A stretch of 64,000 bases of DNA from Muribaculaceae bacterium (GCA_910573745.1 CAJSYI010000012.1:1-64000); one strand, 5' to 3'. Shown: positions 35,261 to 45,462, counted from the stretch's first letter. Translations and numbers: made by a program. Notes: a model not told the origin generated them from the sequence alone.

Positions 35261-35685
35261 AGTTGAATATTCAAATTATGATACAATTCTTTCGTTGATT
35301 TTCCTGAACAGATTTTTAGTAGGTGTTCAGAAATTTTCATTATACGATCAAGCCTCTTCGATCTAAGGCTTCCATCGGGGAAGGCGGAACTCCCGATACA
35401 AAGATTCTCATCGGAGATTACGATGAATTTATTTTGTTTTAAAATTACTGTTGCATTGAGAAAATATGGGCCAAATGAGTACAACTTACGTGATATAAGA
35501 CCTTGATTCGTAATCAAAGTACATAGTTGATCAAAACTATCCGATTTCTTTATGAAAGAATATAGTTGTATATCTACCAGAAGCGTTGTATAAAGGTATA
35601 ACTTCGCCATGTCCATCTTCTCTTTTTTGAGTAGATGGACTATGCAGCCCATTAGTATAGCTTCATTATTATAAACTCTGTTCAT
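35257..35685 (-). CDS. Middle component of ABC-3C/Lamassu-like system (LmuC-like)
   Basis: A 142-residue small protein between the nuclease and ATPase genes, overlapping each by four bases. Helical N-terminus with NEAILMGCIVHLLKKEKMDMAKLYLYTTLL, then a strand-rich part (KLYSFGPYFLNATVILKQNKFIVIS). No motif by itself; the middle-component call rests on position, size and overlaps in an ABC-3C-type arrangement. Confidence 0.6.
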   Translation of the reverse strand: MNRVYNNEAILMGCIVHLLKKEKMDMAKLYLYTTLLVDIQLYSFIKKSDSFDQLCTLITNQGLISRKLYSFGPYFLNATVILKQNKFIVISDENLCIGSSAFPDGSLRSKRLDRIMKISEHLLKICSGKSTKELYHNLNIQL

Positions 35686-36941
35686 GACTTCTTGAATTTA
35701 CTTTCCCAATCAATATGCCAACCGATATATGGTAAATCAGAGATGAGATGAGTTGGAGTATTGGAATAATAGTAAATACATCCATGACTGAGCATTTGCT
35801 CTAATGGCGTATTACCAAGATTGAAATATTCCCTTCTCATATTGTCGATAACAGAACAGCCAGCTTTACACAATTCATCTTCAGATGAACATAGATCAAG
35901 CATACGATACGCGGAATTATGATAGTTATTCCAAGCCGCTTGGACATCATTGCTAAGTTTTAGGATATCGTCTCCTATAAGGATGTTATTATCGGTTAAT
36001 TCGTGGAGATTGTTTTTGAATTGGAACCATTCTTTCGTATAGGAAACAATTGCATCAAGTCGTTTGCCTTCTTGTTTGGGGAGTTCATTTATAGCTTCCA
36101 ATTGCTGAATAAACAGTAACTTTTGGGGATCACCGTCAAAATCATTGAAGTCATAATCATGTCTAAAACTGATATTTGCTCTACCCATCTCGAATACAGC
36201 ATGGAACCGATTGGCAAATGTCTCGCCTGTAAAAACAATAGCTTTTCGGTTTTCTATGTCGGACTTGACGGCATCACGCAACTCCGTCATTAGAGAATTG
36301 TATACTTGATTTACTTTTGATTTAGCTATGAAAGCTCGAGTATGTAACATTGCAAGAATCTCATTTCTCAGGCAATCGGGTTTACTTATCACTACAATCT
36401 GTTTGACAAATTTTTCCAAATAAGATTTGCTGAGAAAAGAGGTAATAGCATCTGTAATTTCTGAGTCAGATTTACCAGATTGGGCTATCTCATTTACCTT
36501 ACTTTTGAAGTCGGAAATATTATTGCTCTCAATAAAAGAATTTAGAGCCTTTACAAATTGGTTCTTCTCACTTGTTTTGTTGGTTACAAGGTGAAATTCG
36601 ATGTTTGATAAGTAATTATCTCGTTCTGACGGGTCGATTTCATCAATAATTTTTATCCATATAGAAATTGTCTTCCATAAATCAACATCTCGATTACTAA
36701 GATTTATAGTTTTTCCCTTCTTACTTTTTTGAACGGAATGTTTTACTTGACATAGTACGATGGAACTTTGTCCTTGTTGAATAGCAACATCATCAAATAA
36801 CTCGAAACTAACTTCTACAGTGCTATCAATACTTTTCGATAGTAATGATAACACAAAGAAATCCCACTGATATTCAAAAGCTATAAAGATATCAGCCGCG
36901 GAATGCTTGCTTTGTTCTTTAGATGGTACAATAGTGTTCAT
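35682..36941 (-). CDS. Cap4/DUF4297-like nuclease (LmuA-like effector)
   Basis: A 419-residue protein. The N-terminal region has FIAFEYQWDFFVLSLLS, then ELFDDVAI (Asp50/51) and CQVKHSVQ (Gln65-x-Lys67), the PD-(D/E)xK pattern of dsDNA nuclease domains in Cap4 and DUF4297 proteins. The C-terminal half (about 240-419) is helical and has no match; in ABC-3C systems it would be the domain that engages the other components. It is ten bases downstream of hsdR and overlaps the middle component by four bases. Confidence 0.7.
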   Translation of the reverse strand: MNTIVPSKEQSKHSAADIFIAFEYQWDFFVLSLLSKSIDSTVEVSFELFDDVAIQQGQSSIVLCQVKHSVQKSKKGKTINLSNRDVDLWKTISIWIKIIDEIDPSERDNYLSNIEFHLVTNKTSEKNQFVKALNSFIESNNISDFKSKVNEIAQSGKSDSEITDAITSFLSKSYLEKFVKQIVVISKPDCLRNEILAMLHTRAFIAKSKVNQVYNSLMTELRDAVKSDIENRKAIVFTGETFANRFHAVFEMGRANISFRHDYDFNDFDGDPQKLLFIQQLEAINELPKQEGKRLDAIVSYTKEWFQFKNNLHELTDNNILIGDDILKLSNDVQAAWNNYHNSAYRMLDLCSSEDELCKAGCSVIDNMRREYFNLGNTPLEQMLSHGCIYYYSNTPTHLISDLPYIGWHIDWESKFKKS

Positions 36942-36951
36942 AAAAGATATT

Positions 36952-39900
36952 TTACGGTTCTGCTGCTAAATTATAATCAGTATTATCAATCTCATATGGT
37001 ACAAAACTTTGAACAGGCGCGTCAAGTTCGTCGCTGTCAGCATATAGCTCACACTGCTTGATGACAGTTTCCAATGCCTTCTCTTGTTCCTCCGGCGGGT
37101 ATTTGTACTTCTTCAAAAGACGCTTGACCATACGGCGCATATTGGCGCGGGCTGACTCTTTCTGTCGCCAGTCAATGGTCTTGCTGTTACGCAGGGCTTC
37201 GGTTAGTTCCTTTGCCATCGCTACGAGAGTGTCGTTCTCGTAGAAATCTTTCACGGCCTGCGGACGGGTAAGTGCGTCGTAGAAAGCCTGTTCTTCCTCG
37301 GACAAGCCAAGCTCTGAGGCCTGTTCGGCGTGGGCTTTCAGCTCGCGGGCCATTTTGAGCAGTTCCTGTATTACTTCCTCATTGCTTATAAGTCCACGCA
37401 GATACTCGGCAAGGCGGGCATCAAGCATTTCGCTGAATTTGTCGGCTTGCGTCATATTTTTCTTGGCGTGTTTGCGGATATGCTGTTCGAGCAGTCGTTT
37501 GAGAAGTTCCAATGCAAGGTTCTTCTCCTTCATTTCGGCCACCTCTTTGAGAAATTTCTCGTCAAACAGGTTAAATTCAGTGTCCTTGGTGTTCAGAATC
37601 TCTACAACACCGTCAGCCTTCACTGCAACTTTCAGCAGATTGGTAATCCGCTCGTCAATAATTCTACGAGTAATTTTCTTGTTGGATGTCAGGCGAACAA
37701 GGAGTGTGCGGACTGCTTCGAAATATGCCTCCTCAAACTTTTCAGCCGACGACAACAGGCTACGGCACAAAGTAGTGGCTTGAGCCAGTCGTTTACTTTC
37801 ATCAATAAACACCTTTTGCGCACTGTCATATTTTGTGACGTTGCCCTCGCACCGTGTACTGACGATATTATTAGGGTCAAGCAGCACGTTGACTCCTCCT
37901 TTGATGAGATTAGCGCGTTGTAGATTCGAGCATGTGGCAAAGGCTGAGTAGTCAAATCCGTTCATACATTCGCGGCAACGCTCTAATGTGGCGAGGAATT
38001 CCTGATAGGCTGTTTTCTTGATGTCGGGATCACCAAACCGTTTTTTATCTCGGTTCGTATAGTCGTGCATCGCCTTTTTCAGTGCCTGGGCTATACCGAT
38101 ATAGTCCACTACCAGTCCACCGCTCTTTTCAGGGAACACGCGGTTGACGCGGGCTATGGCCTGCATCAGGTTATGACCTTTCATCGGCTTGTAGACATAC
38201 ATCGTGGCGAGACTTGGAACATCAAAGCCCGTGAGCCACATATCAACAACAATTGCAATCTTCATTGCCGAATCATTGTCCTTGAATTGACGCGCAAGCT
38301 CTTGTTTATGTGCCGGAGAGCCTATGATGTCGTTCCACTCTGCCGGGTCTTGGTTACCCTGTGTCATCACCACGCCAATCATCTCTTTCCACTCCGGGCG
38401 CAACTCGATAAGGCGCTTGTAGATGGCTATGCCTGTTGCGCGGTCAAGTGCCACAATCATAGCCTTACCGGTGAGATGTTCTTGTCTATTGTTCTCATAA
38501 TGCTCGATTATGTCGCGGCAGAGTGTATCGATGGTCTCAGGTGCATGGAGCAGAGCGTAGAGTTGCGCATTCTCTTGCTTGGAACGCTTGATATCTTCTT
38601 CATCCGCACCCTCTTCGGCGAGTTTGTCATATTCTCGGTCGAGCAGTTGAAGAGTGTCCTCGTCAAGATTGAGCTTGATGAGGCGGCTTTCGTAGTAGAC
38701 CGGCACGGTGGCACCGTCCTCTACGGCCTGGGTCATGTCGTAGATGTCGATGTAGTTTCCAAACACCTCGCGGGTGTCGTTGTCGTCGGCTTCAATCGGA
38801 GTCCCTGTAAAGCCGATAAACGCTGCATTGGGAAGCAATTTACGCACTATGGCGGCAAAACCTATTTTCAGTTCACCGGTAGCGGTATCCACCTTAGTTT
38901 TGAGATTGTTTTGCGAGCGGTGCGCTTCATCGCTCATCACGATAATATCGTTACGGGTGGTTATTGCCTCTTTGCGGTCTTTGAATTTTTGAATGTTAGC
39001 AAAGATTATGCCATGGCTTTTGCGTTTTTCAAGCAACTCATACAGGTGCTCTCCGTCAGTAGCCTTTACCGGCGTTTGGCGGAGATAGTCGCTGCAAGCT
39101 GCAAACGTAGAATGCAACTGGTCGTTAAGGTCCAGTCGGTCGGTCAATACAAGTATGGTCGCACTCAGCAGGTTTTTGAGCAACTGATGAGCATAAAACA
39201 CCATTGAAAGACTTTTCCCTGAACCTTGTGTGTGCCAAAACACACCGATTTTGCCGTCTTTGCGTCCGAGAGCCTCCTCAGTGCATTTCATCGCCTTTTT
39301 TACAGCGAAATACTGGTGATAACCGGCAAGGATGCGGGCTTTCTTCGTATCGCTACCCATCGACAACGAAAAGTCAGCGATTATGTCAATGAGTCGCCGA
39401 GGGTCAAAGATTCCCTCAAAGAATGTCTGAAAGTCGGCTATGGCGGTGCTTTCGTATGAGCCATCGGTAGTCTTCCATTCCATGTAACGGTCGAGCGGTG
39501 CGGTTATGGTACCAACCTGAGTGTCGGCCATGTCGCTGATCACGAGCATCTGCGCAGCTGTGAAGAGTTGAGGCACCTGTCGCATATAATTTTGCAATTG
39601 CAGATAGGCTTCCTCGGAGTTGGTAACTTCGCGACTCGGCGATTTCAACTCTATGATGGAAATAGGCAACCCATTGACGAAGACCACGATGTCAGCCCGT
39701 TTTCTCGCCTGACCGTTGACAACCGTCCATTGATTGACAACTTGAAAGCTGTTGTTCGTAGGGTTCTCAATGTCAAGGATTCTAATATGGTCACTTCGTA
39801 GAGTTCCTTCGCTTGTTTTGAAAGTTACGTCAAGGCCATTTTGCAACCAGTCGGTAAGTTGCACGTTTGCCTGCACGAATGGCTGTGAAAACTGCTCATG

Positions 39901-40119
39901 TACTTTGCGGATAGCCTCGTCTACAGCAGCCGTTTTCTCCGTGCCATTTATGCGCAGCATAGCCTCGCGAAGTTTACCGGGGATTGTGGCATCGCTTAGG
40001 TCGCGCCCCGTTTCCGCATCGACATCCGGGCCATGAAGCACTTCATAGTCCATCTCTCTGAACAGATCCAGCACCGTCTGCTCGTAAGAGTCCTCGGTAT
40101 AGTGATAAGTGTTTGTCAT
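36952..40119 (-). CDS. hsdR: Type I restriction enzyme, R subunit
   Basis: A 1055-residue motor-nuclease subunit that translocates and cuts unmethylated DNA. Nuclease motif: RADIVVFVNGLPISIIELK (Asp143, Glu157, Lys159). Helicase motifs: HTQGSGKS P-loop (297-304), MSDEAHRSQ (DEAH box), FTGTPI, and QAIARVNR near motif VI. Length and order are normal and the frame is intact. It lies 3 bases after hsdS and 10 before the nuclease gene, so it is in the middle of the operon. Confidence 0.95.
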   Translation of the reverse strand: MTNTYHYTEDSYEQTVLDLFREMDYEVLHGPDVDAETGRDLSDATIPGKLREAMLRINGTEKTAAVDEAIRKVHEQFSQPFVQANVQLTDWLQNGLDVTFKTSEGTLRSDHIRILDIENPTNNSFQVVNQWTVVNGQARKRADIVVFVNGLPISIIELKSPSREVTNSEEAYLQLQNYMRQVPQLFTAAQMLVISDMADTQVGTITAPLDRYMEWKTTDGSYESTAIADFQTFFEGIFDPRRLIDIIADFSLSMGSDTKKARILAGYHQYFAVKKAMKCTEEALGRKDGKIGVFWHTQGSGKSLSMVFYAHQLLKNLLSATILVLTDRLDLNDQLHSTFAACSDYLRQTPVKATDGEHLYELLEKRKSHGIIFANIQKFKDRKEAITTRNDIIVMSDEAHRSQNNLKTKVDTATGELKIGFAAIVRKLLPNAAFIGFTGTPIEADDNDTREVFGNYIDIYDMTQAVEDGATVPVYYESRLIKLNLDEDTLQLLDREYDKLAEEGADEEDIKRSKQENAQLYALLHAPETIDTLCRDIIEHYENNRQEHLTGKAMIVALDRATGIAIYKRLIELRPEWKEMIGVVMTQGNQDPAEWNDIIGSPAHKQELARQFKDNDSAMKIAIVVDMWLTGFDVPSLATMYVYKPMKGHNLMQAIARVNRVFPEKSGGLVVDYIGIAQALKKAMHDYTNRDKKRFGDPDIKKTAYQEFLATLERCRECMNGFDYSAFATCSNLQRANLIKGGVNVLLDPNNIVSTRCEGNVTKYDSAQKVFIDESKRLAQATTLCRSLLSSAEKFEEAYFEAVRTLLVRLTSNKKITRRIIDERITNLLKVAVKADGVVEILNTKDTEFNLFDEKFLKEVAEMKEKNLALELLKRLLEQHIRKHAKKNMTQADKFSEMLDARLAEYLRGLISNEEVIQELLKMARELKAHAEQASELGLSEEEQAFYDALTRPQAVKDFYENDTLVAMAKELTEALRNSKTIDWRQKESARANMRRMVKRLLKKYKYPPEEQEKALETVIKQCELYADSDELDAPVQSFVPYEIDNTDYNLAAEP

Positions 40120-40122
40120 AAC

Positions 40123-41334
40123 TTATTCCGGTATTAATTCGCCCGACATTAACTTCGGTAGCAAAGTGTCGCGCATCTCTGTCAACCGAGCCGATTCCTG
40201 TTTATTTTTACAAATAAGAGAATCAATACTCTCTATGATTTCTCCGAATGAATTTTGAATAATCATACCTGGTAAAATGATCTCAACATTCTTGAAATTT
40301 TTCAAAGGTTGGGATAAGGCAGGTACTCCGACTTGATTACCGAAAGACAATATTTTTTGTTTTCCTATATTATTCGCAAAAAGAAGACTTATATAATGTT
40401 TATTAACCTTGTCTTTTTTTAACGAAAATCTGAATTGTCTTTGAGATACAAGATAATCTGAAAATTTTGAAGTTCCATATATATATGCTATTTGTCCGAT
40501 TGTTCCGCTTATAGTTACAACAAAATCGTTTCGGTGGGCAACTGCTCGTCCAAGTTCATTTGATTTTGATGGTGAAACAAATTTTGAGAAGGTTTCATCA
40601 ACAATACGTTCTTTCAAATTTGCTCCATCTATAATCGGTGTACCCTCAGAAGTAAAACAAGCTTTAGGTAGTTTGGATCCAAATGGGCCAGCGGCTATAT
40701 CTTCAATTACCTCTGACATCTTTACAATCTTCCAGTCTTCGGGCATTTTGCCGCCGAAGGGTTCGAAGTCGATGAACCATGACTTGAAGAGAGCCTGCGC
40801 CAACTCCTCCAACCGCGCATTTATCTTCCGATTGGTCTCTATCTTTTCATCTAAAGCCGACAATATTCCCGCTATCTTCTTCTGCTCAGCAAGTGGTGGA
40901 AGCTTTATGATAAAATCTTTTACTATATCAGTCTTGAGATTTTGGAATACACTCCCATTTGCTTGATTTACGAGTGTATTTCTTATTTGATAGAATTTAT
41001 AAAATAGAAACCACTTATCAATTCCAATTAAATCTGATAGCAATAACCATCCATCATGTATACAAGCATCAATCTCAACAAAACGAGGCAACCCCGGAGT
41101 AGCACTATTTGAGACTATAAAATCACCAGGATGAACTTCAACACTTCCTTTTATACCCTCTGGAATGATACATTGCTTAGTCTTACTTATGTAAGGTGAA
41201 TCTGTCGCTGTTGCATCAGCAATTTTTATCCATGGCATTCCTGTTTCAGAAAGAAAATTCTGAATTGGACGAGGAGAAGAGCCTCGACGTATATTGCACA
41301 TATCGCCTAATCTGCATTCTTTCCACTCACTCAT
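40123..41334 (-). CDS. hsdS: Type I restriction enzyme, specificity subunit
   Basis: 403 residues with two target-recognition domains. The central conserved helix region is LPPLAEQKKIAGILSALDEKIETNRKINARLEELAQ (about 144-180), and the C-terminal repeat of the pattern is IIESIDSLICKNKQESARLTEMRDTLLPKLMSGEL. It selects the DNA sequence methylated and cut by HsdM/HsdR. No invertase or spare hsdS fragment was seen, so no shufflon is evident. Confidence 0.92.
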   Translation of the reverse strand: MSEWKECRLGDMCNIRRGSSPRPIQNFLSETGMPWIKIADATATDSPYISKTKQCIIPEGIKGSVEVHPGDFIVSNSATPGLPRFVEIDACIHDGWLLLSDLIGIDKWFLFYKFYQIRNTLVNQANGSVFQNLKTDIVKDFIIKLPPLAEQKKIAGILSALDEKIETNRKINARLEELAQALFKSWFIDFEPFGGKMPEDWKIVKMSEVIEDIAAGPFGSKLPKACFTSEGTPIIDGANLKERIVDETFSKFVSPSKSNELGRAVAHRNDFVVTISGTIGQIAYIYGTSKFSDYLVSQRQFRFSLKKDKVNKHYISLLFANNIGKQKILSFGNQVGVPALSQPLKNFKNVEIILPGMIIQNSFGEIIESIDSLICKNKQESARLTEMRDTLLPKLMSGELIPE

Positions 41335-41338
41335 AGCG

Positions 41339-43184
41339 TTAGTCTTTTGCTTTTGTGTATTTTTGAAATGGATGATTGGATTTCTGAGGATATAGCTTTT
41401 GCAATTTAGACTCCTTTACCATCGGAGTGATAAAGGTTCTTATAGCATACGTATTGGTCATTCCAATATACTTTGCAATTTCATCAGCAGTGCGATAAGC
41501 TCCTGATGTAAAGTCTAATATTGCCCTCTTGGTTTCTTCATGGGTTTTGCGCTTATGTCTTGCACTTTTTTCAGAAGTCTTGCGATTAGGTCTTGCGATT
41601 TCACCTAAGGTAATGCGATTTTTAGTAGCTTTATCTACCTCGGGTGTCTGCGGTGTGACCGACCTCTGAATTAAATGCTCTGGAATATGATAGCGGGTTC
41701 CGCGTCCATATCCGTCTGATTCCAATAATCCCTCGCCTTTCAGGCGACGTAACAATTCCGTAATGTCTGCACGATGACTGGGCAAGATGAATTGTAAATT
41801 CTCGTTGCTAATTTCAGCATTAGTACAAGCCAGAGCCATGACCATAAGTTTATCGGGCTCCCAATGTTGGCAATCTTTCCCAAAGATTTTATATAATTTC
41901 TGCTTATGTTCGTTAGGCAAGATGGATTCCAAATATAAATGTAATTCAACTTTGTCGGGCTTGTTAGAAATGCGCAGATACGGGCGTTTCCAATTCTGGT
42001 CTGACCACCCTTGTAATATTTTTCCGACTCCGCTACCCGCTTTTTCTGCCTTACCAAACATGGTGAACATTTTTTGAAGCGACAAATTTCGACACACGCT
42101 CTCACCACCCCCTATAATATTGCCATCGTGAAATTAGCAATGCTCCCGGGTTTGAGAGTATTATGTGGTGTGGGTACTGGCTAATAATTAAAGAGGCATT
42201 TACGGTATAATCAGCATGTATACAAAGGTTGATTAGAGCCTCACGCAGTGCGATATGTGTAGACGTTTCATCTATGCGTGTGTCTTCATCAATTTGGAAA
42301 GGCATAGGAAGCACTGAGGTGAGCTTTGGTAGTACCCTACGATAAAACTGAAAAAGATTGGCTTCCCAGGTGCCATCAGGATATACACGGTCTATCCAAC
42401 GTTCATTACCGATAGGGTTGTCGGAAGAATATAGGCGATAGTCAGGGAAAAAATGTGGCGCACATTCAGGGTCTACAATACTTTGACTTTTACCAAACAT
42501 CAGTAATCCGGCTAATGTGAAGCCTTCTTCTCGAGAGACACGGTCAACACGATACCCTCCTAACATTGTTAACAGTTCTATGTCTTCAAGTGCAAGCCAA
42601 GGATGATCGGGCTTTGCTACAGCAAAAAGTCTCCGGAATTGATCTAATGACGCTTTGTCTATATCGTCAATCGTGAAGTTTTTTAGGATACGGCAGTCTG
42701 CCGGACGATTAACATCAGCATCTGCAAACATTCGTTGTACTTCATCCTTTGAACATTTATAATCTCCTTCGTAGTTGCGTTTATACGTGCCATTATAAGG
42801 ATCGCGTCCGCAATATATCGGGCGTTGTGTACGCTGTGCTTGTGGTATGCGAAAGACTAAGATTCTATGTCCAAGAACTTCAACATCTGCAACGTCAGAA
42901 TCAGTAAGTAAACATTCATTAACGGTGTTTTTGTTGTGAGAACTACTCCAAAAGTCCTTTTTGTATTTATCAATGGTGTCTTCATCGAAACCTACTATGT
43001 TGAATGTCCCATTTTTCTCGGATACGCCTAATACAATTAGTCCGCCTTCGGTATTTGCAAAAGCAGAATATGTCTCCCAAAATGCACCGGGAAAGCCACC
43101 TGTACCTTTTTTGAATTCGATGTCTATGGTCTCACGCAAATTAATATGCGAGTTGATGACGTCTAACAAATAGTCAAATTCCAT
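41339..43184 (-). pseudogene. AlbA_2 ATPase split by a frameshift
   Basis: Two abutting frames make one protein of about 610 residues. The 5' part (43184-42102) has the AlbA_2 domain (IDIEFKKGTG...AFANTEGGLIVLGVSE) and REALINLCIHADYT of the ATPase core up to ILSNPGALLIS. The 3' part (42097-41339) continues with KAEKAGSGVGKILQGW, a linker with an 11-residue repeat (ARPNRKTSEKS/ARHKRKTHEET) and a winged helix. The break is at a run of five C (42108-42112, plus strand); four would restore GGESVCRN. It lies between hsdM and hsdS. It could be a dead gene or, less likely, a switchable one. Confidence 0.8.
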
Positions 43185-43188
43185 ATTT

Positions 43189-44703
43189 TTATAGTTTTAT
43201 GCCGATGGAGGCGAGATGTTTGCGGATTTCGGCTTCTTGGGCGGCAGACTTGGCGAAGAGATCGCGGAGTTCTGTAGTGAGGCGCGCTACTTTCTCGTCG
43301 AATGGTTCGCCATCATCCTCAACGTCGGCTACGCCTACGTAGCGACCGGGTGTCAGCACGTAGCCCTCTTTGGAGATGTCGGCAGTAGTGGCGACTGCGG
43401 CAAAGCCTTTCTCTGCCACGTCCTCGCCGCGCCGGAATGCCTCGAAGGTGTCGGCTATCTTACGGATGTCGGTATCGGGGTCGAGTTCGCGGTGGGTGCG
43501 GTCTTTCATATAACCCATGTTGCGGGCGTCGATAAAGAGCGTCTTGCCGGGCTGTAATTTCTTCTTGGTCAGGAACCACAGGCAGCAGGGTATCTGTACG
43601 TTGTAGAACAATTGGCTCGGCATTGCCACAATTCCTTCCACAAGATCGGCATTGATGATGTTTTTGCGGATTTCGCCTTCGCCTCCCTGCTCTGACGACA
43701 ACGAACCGTTGGCAAGCACCAGACCGATACGCCCGGTGTCGGCGAGATGATAGAGCATATGCTGCATCCAGGCGAAGTTGGCATTGCCCTCGGGCGGCAT
43801 ACCGTATTGCCAACGCGGGTCGTCCTTGAGCTGCTCTCCGCCCCATTTCGAGATATTGAAGGGTGGATTTGCCATCACAAAATCTGCTTTTAGGAACGGA
43901 TGCTTGTCGTCGTGGAATGAGTCGGCATACGAACTGCCGAAATTGGCCTCGATGCCGCGGATGGCAAGGTTCATCTGCGCCAGTCGCCATGTGTTGGAGT
44001 TGAGTTCCTGACCGTAAACCGAGATTTGGTTGATATTGCCACGATGACGCTCGATGAATTTCGATGACTGCACGAACATACCGCCCGACCCGCATGCCGG
44101 GTCGAAAATCTTCCCCTTGTAAGGCTGAATGACCTCTACAATGGTGCGGACCACGCATTCAGGAGTGTAGAACTCGCCGCCCTTCTTGCCCTCCTCGCGG
44201 GCAAACTCGCCGAGGAAGTATTCGTAGACGCGGCCGAGAACGTCGCGAGCCTCCGCACCGGTAAAATGCAGATTGTTCTCGAATATATCAACCACGTTTC
44301 CGAGACGACGTTTGTCGAGTTCGGGTCGGGCGTAATTTTTCGGCAGGATACCTTTCAGCTGCCTGTTCTCACGCTCCAGAGCCTCCATTGCATTGTCAAC
44401 TACCACACCGATTTCAGCAGTAAGCGCAGCGTTGATGATTTTCTCCCAGCGGGCATCGGCAGGAACAAAGAATATGCTGTCGCCGATATATTCGTCGGGA
44501 TCTTCCTCAAACCCCTCACCCTCGGCTACAAGTTCATCATATTTGGTTTTGAAACAGTCGTTGATATATTTCAGGAAGACTAATCCGAGCACCACGCTCT
44601 TGTACTCCGCAGCATCGAGATTGCCACGCAGTTCATTAGCCGAATCCCACAGAATCTGCTCAATAGTCTTGTTTGTTTCCTTAGCCTTTGCTTTCCTTGC
44701 CAT
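43189..44703 (-). CDS. hsdM: Type I restriction enzyme, methylation subunit
   Basis: 504 residues. N-terminal HsdM helical domain, SAM-binding DPACGSGGMF (201-210) and the adenine-methylase motif NPPF (279-282). With HsdS it methylates host DNA on adenine. It starts 5 bases after the XRE gene. Intact and of typical length. Confidence 0.95.
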   Translation of the reverse strand: MARKAKAKETNKTIEQILWDSANELRGNLDAAEYKSVVLGLVFLKYINDCFKTKYDELVAEGEGFEEDPDEYIGDSIFFVPADARWEKIINAALTAEIGVVVDNAMEALERENRQLKGILPKNYARPELDKRRLGNVVDIFENNLHFTGAEARDVLGRVYEYFLGEFAREEGKKGGEFYTPECVVRTIVEVIQPYKGKIFDPACGSGGMFVQSSKFIERHRGNINQISVYGQELNSNTWRLAQMNLAIRGIEANFGSSYADSFHDDKHPFLKADFVMANPPFNISKWGGEQLKDDPRWQYGMPPEGNANFAWMQHMLYHLADTGRIGLVLANGSLSSEQGGEGEIRKNIINADLVEGIVAMPSQLFYNVQIPCCLWFLTKKKLQPGKTLFIDARNMGYMKDRTHRELDPDTDIRKIADTFEAFRRGEDVAEKGFAAVATTADISKEGYVLTPGRYVGVADVEDDGEPFDEKVARLTTELRDLFAKSAAQEAEIRKHLASIGIKL

Positions 44704-44708
44704 AATAA

Positions 44709-44921
44709 TCAGATAGATTCAACGAAATTTTTATCGAGCAATTCGTCCAGCTCAACTTCAAGTAACTTAGCAATCTTTACCAATAAAGCTATATCCGGTT
44801 GCGATGAATTAGTACACCATTTTGAAACAGTAGATGGGTTTATGTTCAACTCAGATGCTAGCCATTTATTAGTCTTTTGTTTTTCTGCCAAAACTACTTT
44901 TATTCGATTTATTCTTTCCAT
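44709..44921 (-). CDS. XRE-family regulator of the defence operon
   Basis: A 70-residue helix-turn-helix protein, almost only the Cro/C1 domain (KWLASELNINPSTVSKWCTNSSQPDIALLVKIAKLLEV). It is the first gene of the minus-strand island, five bases before hsdM, and resembles controller proteins of restriction-modification systems. It probably sets the level of the whole transcript. Confidence 0.75.
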   Translation of the reverse strand: MERINRIKVVLAEKQKTNKWLASELNINPSTVSKWCTNSSQPDIALLVKIAKLLEVELDELLDKNFVESI

Positions 44922-44943
44922 TGGGGTTAAATTTGCGATACTG

Positions 44944-44975
44944 CGAAATTAGTGAAAAAAATTCATTCAACCAAA
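44944..44975 (-). promoter_or_regulatory. Promoter of the defence operon
   Basis: Minus strand: TTTG at 44972-44975 and TAATTTCG (one base off TAnnTTTG) at 44944-44951, 20 bp apart. The predicted transcript starts about 16 bases before the XRE ATG. This is the only promoter I found for the 15-kb gene series below it. Confidence 0.6.
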
Positions 44976-45082
44976 ATTCTGAAAATGAATTACTAAAAAG
45001 CGAGTGAAAAAGATGGCTATGGTGATTGCGACTCTGGAGTAATCTCAACCTAAAGCATGGCAACGGTTTTCTGCTGCAAATC

Positions 45083-45449
45083 TTATTTCATGCAGCAGGA
45101 AACATACTTGGCAAAGAATCTTTGGAGCCGTCTGAGGTTGGAGTCCTTGTCGACAGCCGTAGGCATCGCATCAGCAAGTTTGTGAAGGCTGACAGTCTGC
45201 ACCACACAGAGTGCATGGAGCAGCAGCGCCATAAGTTTTATGCGTGCCAGATTCATACTTTGTCCAAAATGCTCTTGCATAATCGGGAGGATTTGGTTAA
45301 CTTTGACCGAGTCCTTGAAATTAGTAGTTTTCATGAGAAAAAGCGACCAAACTTTTCCTTTAAATTACTAAATTTCAGGAACTTTTGCAAAGTTAATCAC
45401 TTGAAAATCAGATGTTTGACAGCATAAATTTAAATTTTGTCATCTACTA
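45083..45449 (-). pseudogene. IS4-family remnant
   Basis: The minus strand carries the first 76 codons of a transposase closely similar to the one at 27548 (IMQEHFGQSMNLARIKLMAL; DSNLRRLQRFFAKY) and an IS end, GTAGATGACAAAATTT, at its outer edge (to 45449). The rest of the element is absent. Together with the operon promoter it fills the space 44922-45462. Confidence 0.75.
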
Positions 45450-45462
45450 AATCGAGATTCTA

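Noticed and set aside
40123-41334. hsdS shuffling system
   Set aside because: Single hsdS, no adjacent invertase or inverted partial copies found.
45026-45427. Plus-strand 133-codon frame
   Set aside because: Antisense of the IS4 transposase remnant.
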